Below, piece by piece: positions 6,322-13,966 of a stretch of 30,849 nt of DNA. The notes beneath the pieces were generated by a model. The model did not search any database. It was given only the letters and a program-made list of their open reading frames with translations, and was not told where the DNA came from. Every line of letters starts with the position of its first letter. Within the stretch, counting starts at the first letter, position 1. The stretch is taken from positions 1-30,849 of the forward strand of contig CAYXWM010000033.1 in assembly GCA_964468805.1 (NCBI GenBank), in the 5' to 3' direction. The translations under genes and the position numbers were made by a program. Source of the DNA: CAYXWM01 sp964468805 (lineage in GTDB: Bacteria > Bacillota > Clostridia > Lachnospirales > WRBF01).

Positions 6322-9318
6322 ATGAGTTTAGCTATACAACAATCTGCCCGTTTTCAATGTTATAGGGTTGGAGACGATAAAAATTCTCCTTTATTAAAAG
6401 GAGCGGAGAAAGGCTCCACTGTTTCCGCAACCATATTAAAAAGAAATTCCGAAAAAGTAACCATGCTAACGGAAAATGACGAAACCATAGAAGCCAAGGC
6501 TTCGGATGTGGTGGGTGAAGTAGGCGACAAAGTTTATTTTGAAGTAAAAGACAATAAAAACGGTCTGATGCTCAAACAAATTTTTCCCAACGCTCCGGAA
6601 AACAAGGAAAGTCTCTCCTCCGCAACCATAGAAGAATTATTCATACAAAGCAATTTTACCAAAGAGGACAAAAACGTTCTTGCACAGCCCTCGGAAGAAG
6701 AATTAAAAGAAGCCCAAGCCATTGCCCGTATACGTCAACAATTATCCGGTGCAAACAAAAACCTTCGCCGTGCGGCTGTTAATGCACTGCTCAAAGAAGG
6801 AATCAATCTCCAAAATATCAGCATTTCCATGTTATCCAAAACCTTGGGCAAGGCAGGAGGAGTTCCCTCTCAAGATAAAATCAAAGAAACTTTGGAGATA
6901 GTTAAGTCAAAAGCCCAAAGCATAGGCAATCTTGACCCTACAACTGTCGTTAAATTCATAGGCGACGGCAAAGAGCCTACCTTGGAAAATTTATATACCG
7001 CCAAATTTTCTTCAACGGAAAACGGTGAAATCAAACCCAATCTTTCCGAAAAAGAATGGAACGATTTACTCCCTCAACTTAAAAAACTTTTCCGCAAAGA
7101 AGGAATAGAATATAACAAAGAAACAGAAAAATTCGCAAAGTTATTTATAGAAAACAATATTCCGATTACAAAGGAAAACATGAATAAGGCTTTTATGCTT
7201 TCCTCTTTGGAAAACCTTGCTGATATGGATGCTGTTCTTGAAACGGCAAAGAATTTGATTGTATTGGGCGAAAACCCCTATGCAGTCAGGGTTCTTGAGT
7301 TTGGCTTTGCTGTACAAAACGAATCAGACAGTGCCGGTCAATCCGCAAAGTTAACAGCCAAGGCAGATATTTTAAAACGAGCAGAAAAAATCCTTGAAAA
7401 ACTACCGTTTTTAAACGAAGAACATATTAAGAGCGTAATAAATCAAAATCGTGTTGTGAATTTAAGTAACTTGGTTTCGGCGGCAAACGATAATATAACA
7501 CTTCCTCAAACCAACAATAACAGCATTGTTTCCGCTCAACTGAATCTGGCGGAAATTCAGTTGAAATTAAGTTATGAAGCCTCCGTAAAACTTATAAACA
7601 AGGGCTTGGAAATAGATTTAATGCCCATACAAGAATTGGTACAAAGGCTTAGGGAAGCGGAAAAAGAAGCCTATGCCGGTTTGTTTGGTGATGGGGATAA
7701 CTCCGCCAATTTGGAGCAGAAGGTTGAAAGTATAAGCAATCTTTATGATGCTCTGCGGCTTTCTCAACCACTTACTCCCAACGTTTACGGCGATATATTA
7801 AATAAAACTGCTGATTTTACAGTAGATAATATATACAAAGCAGTCCGCTTTGCCAAAGCCGTAAGCTCTCACGAAACCCTGCCCAATCCCAAATACGGAG
7901 ATAACTTCGGAAAAGTTAAAGAAGCCCTGAAAGATTTTGTTGCGGGGCTTGGTTTGGAGGCTTCCGAAGAAAACTTTAAGGCGGCATCCATACTTTCCCG
8001 AAACGAAATAGAAGTAACGGCAGAAAATATTCAAGAAATCAAAGCCATAGACAACAAAATCCAAGACGTATACAACCGCCTGCACCCCAATATAGCCGCC
8101 TCCATGATAGAGGACGGTTTGAATCCCTTGGAAATGCACGTAGATGATGTCTTGGCTTATATAGAGCAATTCAACGACCAATACGGAGTTAACCTCTCCG
8201 ACAGAATCCCCGAGCTTATAGCAGACCAACGCCTTGATTTAAGCGAAGAACAGCGTCAATCCATGCTTGCCGTATACAGAATGCTGAATATGGTTAAGAA
8301 AAACGGCTCTCTTTCTCTTGGGGTTGCCTTTAAAAACAATCTTGATTATACCTTGGGCAATCTACTTGAAGCCGCTAAAAACCCGGGTAAAGTTTCTCGA
8401 AAAGATTATATAGCAGACGAAAGTTTCGGTGGACTTGATATTAAGAACAACGAAAAAAATATCCGTTCAACCCTTGAAAAAACTGCGGCGGAAAATGCAG
8501 ACAGAGCCTTGGGTAACTTACGCCGTAAGGGTCATCCCTTTGTGTTTGCGGATATGATGAAAACCACGCCCGATTACGAGCACATTCCCGTTGACAAGTT
8601 GTCTCAAATTCTGGATAATATTTATCTAAGAGAATTGAAGAACATTGAAAAAGCTGAATTTGAACGTGCCGTGCAACTTCTTCAACAAGGTATGTCTTTG
8701 TCACCGGAAGCACTGAAACTCTCCGAATCCGGAATTATACCCCAAACTTTGCTGGGTATGGGCTTGTTGCATGAATACAACCCGTCTGCCCCGGAAGATG
8801 TTCTTAATCGTTTGGATGATGAGGAAATTAATCAAGCTATACCCGGAACGGACTTGGAAGAGTTGTTGCAGGGTATTACTCCCGATGATATACTTCAAGA
8901 TATTTCTTACAGATTGGCTCTGCTTCAATCAAAGCCCCAACCCGAAGATATGCTTCGTGACATTCGGCTTGCAATGAACGCAATAAAGGTTCAGGAATTT
9001 ACCAAAAAGCAACACGATTTGGACTTTTCCTTGCCCATAAAGCTTACCGGCGGAGTTTCCACTCTGAATATGCACGTTGTAAACGGTGAAAATCTTCTTT
9101 CGGGCAATGCACAAATTCTGCTTAGTTTGAATACGAAAAATTTAGGGAAAATTCAAGGTATGCTGGATATTCAAAATTCCGATGTTAGCCTGACCTTAAC
9201 CGCTCCAAACCAACAATCCCTTGAACTGTTAAAATCCAACGAAAGCTTATTCACCGATTTTATCAAAGAAAACGGCTATAATCTAAAGGAAATAAACTAT
9301 GAAACAATATCCGGATAA
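6322..9318 (+). CDS. Very long FliK-like flagellar protein (hook-length control type)
   Basis: A 998-aa protein without an obvious signal peptide or membrane segment. Residues about 899-995 resemble the C-terminal domain of the hook-length control protein FliK (Flg_hook): LSLNTKNLGKIQGMLDIQ, VSLTLTAPNQQSLELLK, then FIKENGYNLKEINYE. FliK senses hook length and switches the export apparatus to filament substrates. Residues about 30-95 look like a small beta-rich domain (VSATILKRN, VGEVGDKVYFEV). The long middle is mainly helical, with recurring segments of the type ITKENMNKAFML and EVTAENIQEIKAI. From memory this resembles the clostridial DUF6240 group, but I cannot confirm it. GAGGTGAAT precedes the ATG. 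It sits between flagellin 1 and fliS. It is about twice the usual FliK length, so it could instead be a FliK relative with another role. Confidence 0.65.
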   Translation: MSLAIQQSARFQCYRVGDDKNSPLLKGAEKGSTVSATILKRNSEKVTMLTENDETIEAKASDVVGEVGDKVYFEVKDNKNGLMLKQIFPNAPENKESLSSATIEELFIQSNFTKEDKNVLAQPSEEELKEAQAIARIRQQLSGANKNLRRAAVNALLKEGINLQNISISMLSKTLGKAGGVPSQDKIKETLEIVKSKAQSIGNLDPTTVVKFIGDGKEPTLENLYTAKFSSTENGEIKPNLSEKEWNDLLPQLKKLFRKEGIEYNKETEKFAKLFIENNIPITKENMNKAFMLSSLENLADMDAVLETAKNLIVLGENPYAVRVLEFGFAVQNESDSAGQSAKLTAKADILKRAEKILEKLPFLNEEHIKSVINQNRVVNLSNLVSAANDNITLPQTNNNSIVSAQLNLAEIQLKLSYEASVKLINKGLEIDLMPIQELVQRLREAEKEAYAGLFGDGDNSANLEQKVESISNLYDALRLSQPLTPNVYGDILNKTADFTVDNIYKAVRFAKAVSSHETLPNPKYGDNFGKVKEALKDFVAGLGLEASEENFKAASILSRNEIEVTAENIQEIKAIDNKIQDVYNRLHPNIAASMIEDGLNPLEMHVDDVLAYIEQFNDQYGVNLSDRIPELIADQRLDLSEEQRQSMLAVYRMLNMVKKNGSLSLGVAFKNNLDYTLGNLLEAAKNPGKVSRKDYIADESFGGLDIKNNEKNIRSTLEKTAAENADRALGNLRRKGHPFVFADMMKTTPDYEHIPVDKLSQILDNIYLRELKNIEKAEFERAVQLLQQGMSLSPEALKLSESGIIPQTLLGMGLLHEYNPSAPEDVLNRLDDEEINQAIPGTDLEELLQGITPDDILQDISYRLALLQSKPQPEDMLRDIRLAMNAIKVQEFTKKQHDLDFSLPIKLTGGVSTLNMHVVNGENLLSGNAQILLSLNTKNLGKIQGMLDIQNSDVSLTLTAPNQQSLELLKSNESLFTDFIKENGYNLKEINYETISG

Positions 9319-9358
9319 CCGGATTATCTTAAAAATATTAAAGTCTCTTTGAATGGGT

Positions 9359-9393
9359 TTGGGGAACTTTTCTTATGGAAAAGTTTTCCCCAA
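9359..9393 (+). terminator. Hairpin after the FliK-like gene (family C)
   Basis: Arms TTGGGGAACTTTTC and GAAAAGTTTTCCCCAA form a stem 40 bp past the stop codon. No clear U tract follows, so it may be a partial terminator or an RNA-processing hairpin between the FliK-like gene and fliS. It resembles the GGGGAGAACC-type hairpins at 20646, 24964 and 29210. Confidence 0.45.
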
Positions 9394-9419
9394 GGTCTTA
9401 GAACCTTATGGGGGATAAA

Positions 9420-9515
9420 ATGGACTCAAAAAACACAACCCAAAATATTCTGAAATTGGTCTCGGGTATAGTGAAGCTTATAGACGCGGCTGACAATAAA
9501 GGGGGTAAAAAATGA
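9420..9515 (+). CDS. 31-aa ORF coupled to fliS
   Basis: A short frame starts MDSKNTTQNI and ends DNKGGKK, with GGGGG 5 nt before its ATG and an in-frame alternative ATG at 9408. Its TGA overlaps the fliS ATG (ATGA at 9512-9515), a classic arrangement for translational coupling. The middle (ILKLVSGIVKLIDAA) would form an amphipathic helix. I do not recognise a family. It may be a real small flagellar protein or just a leader peptide that sets FliS translation. Confidence 0.4.
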   Translation: MDSKNTTQNILKLVSGIVKLIDAADNKGGKK

Positions 9516-9976
9516 ACATTTCCGTTGATGATTATACATTGCGAATTGCTCAAGCAACCCCTGTTCAGCTGGTGGTCATAAATTATGAATTATTGATTAA
9601 TCATGCAAAGGCTGCCCAAAAAGCCGAGTCTAAGGAGCAGTTTCTTAAACTTGTTCGCAAAGCACGCAGTTTTAATGAGCTGCTTATGAATACTCTTGAC
9701 CTTTCCTATGAAATAGGCCGTGACTTAATGCCTGTCTATATTTATGTAAATAAATTGCTTATTAAAGCCGAGGTTACAGAAAAGCCGGAATCTCTTTCCT
9801 GCGTTATACGCATTATGTCCAAACTGTTGGAAAGTTGGGTAATTTTAAGCCACAGCGAACACCAATCAAAACCCGTAGCAGACAATGCCCAACAGGTGTT
9901 TGCCGGTCTTACCTATAAAAACGGTATGTTGCAAGAAACAGTTATAGAAAATTTGGCTCGAGGTTACGAGGCTTAG
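9512..9976 (+). CDS. fliS: Flagellar export chaperone FliS
   Basis: A 154-aa FliS-family protein. FliS binds the C-terminal tail of newly made flagellin in the cytoplasm, blocks early polymerisation and hands it to the export gate. The typical segments are QATPVQLVVINYELLINHAKAA at about 14-35 (family pattern: SP-x-L-x3-LYDG-x6-A) and MNTLDLSYEIGRDLMPVYIYV at about 59-79 (family pattern: SLD-x5-I-x2-NL-x2-LY). All of it is predicted helical, as in the four-helix FliS bundle. GGGGGT precedes the ATG. It overlaps the 31-aa ORF by 4 nt and is followed 11 nt later by the TPR gene. The sequence is rather diverged, so the call rests on pattern and location. Its clients are probably both flagellins in the window. 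Confidence 0.82.
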   Translation: MNISVDDYTLRIAQATPVQLVVINYELLINHAKAAQKAESKEQFLKLVRKARSFNELLMNTLDLSYEIGRDLMPVYIYVNKLLIKAEVTEKPESLSCVIRIMSKLLESWVILSHSEHQSKPVADNAQQVFAGLTYKNGMLQETVIENLARGYEA

Positions 9977-9987
9977 GACGGTGTATA

Positions 9988-10821
9988 ATGAAGAACCTCA
10001 GTTTAAATAAAATAATTATAGTTACGGTTTTTGTTTTTACCTATATTTACGTGATTATTATCCAACGCTTGCCGGTACCATATCTACTGTTGGTTTATTT
10101 GGTTCTGGGATTACTGTCAGTTATTATTTTTTATTCAAACGTTGTGGCTTTTATCGGCAATTATTTTTTCATTGCCGGTAAGACCCAAAAGGCAGTTAAA
10201 GTCTATAATCATGCCATCTCCAAATCCTGCAAAAACGCCACGGTTTATCTGAATTACGCCATACTTTTAGTCAGAGAAGGCAGACCCCAAGAAGCCTTGG
10301 AGGTATTGGAAAAAACAGAAACTATAAAAAAGAAAAAGTTAATGACCGAAAAAAACATCCTCCTAACCATGGGTTCTTGTTATTGGGTATTGGGAGAAAT
10401 AGATAAAGCCATACATATCCTGGAAGGTATGCGTTCCCGTTACGACTATGTAAATAACCATGTTCTGACCACTCTGGGCTATATGTATCTTATCAAAGAC
10501 GACTTGGACAAAGCCCTTGAATGTACGGAAAAAGCCATAAAAGATACCCCAAATTCCGGCTCCGCTTGGGATAATTTGGGACAAATCTATCTTAAACAAA
10601 ATAAAATTAAAGATGCCAAAGAAGCCTTTAACAAGGCCGTGGGCTATAATCAAAACTTAGCAGACAGCTACTACTACCTTGGTATCATAGCAATGAAAGA
10701 AGAAGACACAGACGAAGCCTTGACTCATTTTGAACGGGCAAAACAATGCACTATTACTCTGCTTAATACTGTAACTTTAGAACAAATCGAAGAAAAAATA
10801 AATGAGATTAAATCGGAATAA
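9988..10821 (+). CDS. Membrane-anchored TPR protein
   Basis: A 277-aa protein with two N-terminal transmembrane segments (about 8-26 and 32-54), then tetratricopeptide repeats from about residue 60 to 255. Clear TPR units are AVKVYNHAISKSCKNATVYLNYA, KALECTEKAIKDTPNSGSAWDNLGQIYLKQ, AKEAFNKAVGYNQNLADSYYYLGIIAM and ALTHFERA. TPR domains are protein-binding scaffolds. Because both membrane segments are N-terminal, the repeats probably face the cytoplasm, though the topology is uncertain. Lying 11 nt after fliS it is probably cotranscribed and may help flagellin export or assembly, which is inference from position only. The product is otherwise unassigned. The gene is convergent with flagellin 2. 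Confidence 0.8.
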   Translation: MKNLSLNKIIIVTVFVFTYIYVIIIQRLPVPYLLLVYLVLGLLSVIIFYSNVVAFIGNYFFIAGKTQKAVKVYNHAISKSCKNATVYLNYAILLVREGRPQEALEVLEKTETIKKKKLMTEKNILLTMGSCYWVLGEIDKAIHILEGMRSRYDYVNNHVLTTLGYMYLIKDDLDKALECTEKAIKDTPNSGSAWDNLGQIYLKQNKIKDAKEAFNKAVGYNQNLADSYYYLGIIAMKEEDTDEALTHFERAKQCTITLLNTVTLEQIEEKINEIKSE

Positions 10822-10966
10822 CCTCCTGATAGGTTGTTTTATACCGTTGACACAAATAATAATGCTGCGGACGCGCAATGCGTGCCCCTACAAAAACCGT
10901 TTATTTTCAATTTAACCACCTATGATTTTTTTCTGTTTAAAGATTTGTATTTCTCCCTTTATACTT

Positions 10967-11000
10967 AAAAAGCTGCCGACATTTCTGTCGACAGCTTTTT
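10967..11000. terminator. Bidirectional terminator between convergent genes
   Basis: AAAAAGCTGCCGAC (10967-10980) pairs with GTCGACAGCTTTTT (10987-11000) with one mismatch. There are A's on the left and T's on the right, so it can work on both strands. It lies between the TPR gene and flagellin 2, just 26 bp past the flagellin 2 stop codon. Confidence 0.8.
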
Positions 11001-11026
11001 GCAACGTTGCAATAAATTTAAAACTG

Positions 11027-13480
11027 TTATCTTAACAACTGTAAAACGTTGTTGGGTGACATATTTGCTTGAGCAAGCATGGAAGTTGCAGCTTGAGAAA
11101 GAACGTTTGCTTTGGTCAAGTTCATCATTTCCATAGCCATATCAGCGTCACGAATACGAGATTCGGAAGCGGACAAGTTTTGGGAAGCGATGTCAAGGTT
11201 GTTGATGGTGTGTTCCATACGGTTTTGGTAAGCACCCAGCATAGCTCGTTGAGAAGATACCATTTCTATAGCTTGGTCTATGCGGGTGGTAAGCAAGGAT
11301 ATAACTTCACCGGAACCCATGGGGTTATTGTCGGAATCTGTAAGCACTTGGTTATTAACCATAAACTTACCTTCGCTGATATTGATTATGGGAGCGGTGT
11401 TACCTGTAGTGAGAGTGCCTACAACGCCGGCTCCTGTGTTGCCTGTTCCGCTGTTGGTTGCAGCCGGGTCATAAGTTATGGCTGCTTGAGTAGTACCTAC
11501 TACAGCTGCTCTTGTTGCAGGAGTGGCTGTATCAACAACACCTGTGGCAAGTACTGCTATACTTATTCCGTCAGCAGTAATTGTACCGGCACCGGTACCA
11601 CCGCCGGCTGACAATATTGCCGCCAAGTTAGCATCGGTAATGGCAGGACCGCCGCTGGGAACAGCCGCCGCAAAACCGGCTACAGCCGCACCGCCGGAGT
11701 CTACCGCGGAAATACTGTTTGAATATTTAAAGATATAGGACATATCGCCGGCTGTACCTGTACCGTTACCGGTTGCGTCTATAACGGTTAATTGAGTTTT
11801 TGCACCGTCAAGATTGTTAACTTCGGGAGCAGGGCCTGTGGGTGTGGTTATGGTATGGTTAACAGCTGTAACATAGTCGCTGGTGGAGTTGGAGATTAAC
11901 GCCAGGGTTCCGGGGCCTGCACCGGCAGTAGGAGTATAATCCAATTGTAAACCTGTAGATGCTTGTGCAAATATTACAGGTGCAGCAACAGAAGCATCTG
12001 CTGTGTTATAGGTTCCGTCGTTGGCATCGAAGCCGGAAGCAATAAAGGAACCGTCGCTGTTTACAGTGATTTTTGCTCCGCCGGAGAAGGAGTAGGTACC
12101 GGTGGAGTTTGTAACTACGTCATTGTCGGTAAAGTCCAAAATAGAGGTATTACCCGCTGTACCTTTGAATATATTATTGGAAATATAAGTCATTTGGTTG
12201 GGGTTTGTGGGAGTGGAGGTTGATGGCGGAGGTGTGGAGATAAAGTTGGTTCTGATGGGAGTACCCTCGGGAACCGGAGATTTTATCGCACCTACGGTTG
12301 TATCAACAATACCTGTACCGGCAATTTTGATTTTATAATTGTCAAGGCTTACAGTACCGCCTTCGGGACCAAATGCATTAGCCAATTCCGTACCTGTATA
12401 AGTTTGGCCGCTGTTGATTTGGACTTGTCCGTCCCCGGTTTTTTGGGCAACTATGTCCGCACCTGTAAAGGTGTATCTCATATCTGCCGGAACATTGGGG
12501 TTGGCAAGGTTTGTATCTTCTATGCTGATAAAGTGGTTTATACCGATTGTACTGAGCGCAGGGTTGTTACCTGCAGCCGCTGTATTAATGGGCTTAGTAT
12601 CACCGTTTTGTGCGGGAGTTTTGTTTGCGGTATATTTCAATACCCCGGGTCCGTTATTGTCTCCCGGTGTATAATCGAATTTCAATCCGTCCGGGGTAGA
12701 GAATGTAGGAGGTATATATGCAAATACATCCTTGGTATCGAATGTACCGTCGTTGTCAAAACCTTGCATAGTTAAAACGCCATTGTCTGTAATGGTCATT
12801 TTAGCTCCGTTGGAGAAGTTGTAAACACCTGATGCATCTTTTAAGGTGTTACTGTTGGCAAAGTCAAGGGAATCAACCCCAACGAAAATTTTTGTATCCT
12901 GAATTGTAGTTCCTACTCTGTCCCCGGCAGCTACTATATCCCCAATCTGGTCTTTGGTAACACCTAACCAAGTGGCGTCCATTTTGGCAATGTTAACACG
13001 AAGCCCTTGTGACGCATTGGCACCTACTTGAAAATACAAGCTGGTGTTTGCCCAACTGCCGTCAATAAGTTTTTTCTTATTGAATTCCGTTCTGCTTGCA
13101 GTTGCATCGATTTCTTGGGTTAATTGGTTTAACTCAAGAGAGATTTTTTGCTTGTCGGAAGTTTCCAAAGTGTCATTTGCGGCTTGAACAACAAGCTCAC
13201 GCATACGTTGAAGCATGTTTTCCGTTTCTTGCAAAGCACCTTCGGCAGTTTGTATCAAGCTGATACCGTCTTGTGCGTTACGGGAAGCTTGGTCCAAACC
13301 TCTGATTTGGCTACGCATTTTTTCAGAAATTGCAAGACCTGCAGCGTCGTCTGCCGCACGGTTGATTCTTAATCCGCTCGCTAAACGCTCTGAAGCCCTG
13401 GTTATGTTGTTGCCTACCATTTTTAAGGCTCTGTGGCTGTTCAAAGCGCCTACATTGGTATTGATTACCATATTACTCAT
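11027..13480 (-). CDS. Flagellin 2, long form with duplicated surface domain
   Basis: An 817-aa filament protein. The N-terminal D0/D1 region (MSNMVINTNVGALNSHRAL, SERLASGLRINRAADDAAGLAI, GISLIQTAEGALQET, LQRMRELVVQAAND) covers about 1-142. The C-terminal D1/D0 region (RAMLGAYQNRMEHTINNLD, SRIRDADMAMEMMNLTKANV, MLAQANMSPNNVLQLLR) covers about 728-817. Between them are about 580 residues rich in Gly, Thr, Ala and Asn, including two related domains at about 204-400 and 447-660. Typical flagellins are roughly 270-550 aa, so this one is unusually large. A strong AAGGAGG lies before the ATG; the next ATG (residue 4) would be too far from it. The canonical ends suggest this could be a main filament subunit. 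Expression relative to flagellin 1 is unknown. Confidence 0.95.
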   Translation of the reverse strand: MSNMVINTNVGALNSHRALKMVGNNITRASERLASGLRINRAADDAAGLAISEKMRSQIRGLDQASRNAQDGISLIQTAEGALQETENMLQRMRELVVQAANDTLETSDKQKISLELNQLTQEIDATASRTEFNKKKLIDGSWANTSLYFQVGANASQGLRVNIAKMDATWLGVTKDQIGDIVAAGDRVGTTIQDTKIFVGVDSLDFANSNTLKDASGVYNFSNGAKMTITDNGVLTMQGFDNDGTFDTKDVFAYIPPTFSTPDGLKFDYTPGDNNGPGVLKYTANKTPAQNGDTKPINTAAAGNNPALSTIGINHFISIEDTNLANPNVPADMRYTFTGADIVAQKTGDGQVQINSGQTYTGTELANAFGPEGGTVSLDNYKIKIAGTGIVDTTVGAIKSPVPEGTPIRTNFISTPPPSTSTPTNPNQMTYISNNIFKGTAGNTSILDFTDNDVVTNSTGTYSFSGGAKITVNSDGSFIASGFDANDGTYNTADASVAAPVIFAQASTGLQLDYTPTAGAGPGTLALISNSTSDYVTAVNHTITTPTGPAPEVNNLDGAKTQLTVIDATGNGTGTAGDMSYIFKYSNSISAVDSGGAAVAGFAAAVPSGGPAITDANLAAILSAGGGTGAGTITADGISIAVLATGVVDTATPATRAAVVGTTQAAITYDPAATNSGTGNTGAGVVGTLTTGNTAPIINISEGKFMVNNQVLTDSDNNPMGSGEVISLLTTRIDQAIEMVSSQRAMLGAYQNRMEHTINNLDIASQNLSASESRIRDADMAMEMMNLTKANVLSQAATSMLAQANMSPNNVLQLLR
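11501..12871 (-). repeat. Internal domain duplication within flagellin 2
   Basis: Protein residues about 204-400 and 447-660 align over their length. Matching points are LDFANSN/LDFTDND, YNFSNGAKMTI/YSFSGGAKITV, GFDNDGTFDTKD/GFDANDGTYNTAD, LKFDYTPG/LQLDYTPT, GPGVLKYTAN/GPGTLALISN, DMRYTF/DMSYIF and GTGIVDTTV/ATGVVDTAT. The copies are clearly diverged, so the duplication is old. A linker rich in Pro, Thr and Ser (about 412-428) separates them. Confidence 0.8.
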
Positions 13481-13545
13481 GTCTTTTCCTCCTTGATGTT
13501 ATCGGTAACCTTCCGGACTTTGCCGGTTTAGCATCCATGCTCTTT

Positions 13546-13583
13546 TACCGATTACGAAAAATCGGTATTACTCTCTAAATTTA
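13546..13583 (-). promoter_or_regulatory. Weak candidate flagellin 2 promoter and leader hairpin
   Basis: On the minus strand TAAA (13580-13583) is followed after 13 nt by ACCGATTT, which resembles a sigma-28 promoter with spacing 2 nt too short. The same bases form a hairpin (TACCGAT...ATCGGTA, 13546-13567) in what would be the leader. The rest of the 486-bp gap between flagellin 2 and the zinc-ribbon gene is AT-rich with no better candidate for flagellin 2. Confidence 0.25.
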
Positions 13584-13848
13584 GGAGCAGTACAAGTTTA
13601 TTATGGATTTGTTGTCGTAAAATATACATTGCCGGTAGTTTATTGCGAGATATGGCTTTAAGGAAATTTTTTCAAGAAACATATAAAAAAGCCCATGCTC
13701 TTGCCCCTGTATATAATTTAAACGTATATGTAATTCCGTTTTTCCATATCCTGTGTTTGCATTTAAATAGAAACAACCGGGAAATATTTTCTTTGCATTA
13801 ACAAATCACTTCCGACCCCAAAAAGCTTCTGTAAATACAAGAAAATTG

Positions 13849-13874
13849 TCAAAATTTTAAGAACAAGCCGATAT
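13849..13874 (+). promoter_or_regulatory. Candidate sigma-28 promoter for the zinc-ribbon gene
   Basis: TCAA, a 14-nt spacer and a perfect -10 GCCGATAT lie 93 bp upstream of the zinc-ribbon gene at 13967. The same octamer also occurs inside pgk and gpmI, so the -10 alone is weak evidence. Confidence 0.35.
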
Positions 13875-13966
13875 TTATAAAAAACTTGCAAAAAAAAATC
13901 TTAAAGTTTATAATGAGAACAATTAATACCTTTTTTTTCTTGCCATACAAATAATGGAGGTGCTAT

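Noticed and set aside
11069..11611. 180-codon frame antisense to flagellin 2
   Set aside because: Ser/Gly/Cys-rich shadow of the repetitive flagellin coding sequence; no ribosome site.
12404..12775. 123-codon frame antisense to flagellin 2
   Set aside because: Composition is that of a shadow frame and no start signal is present.
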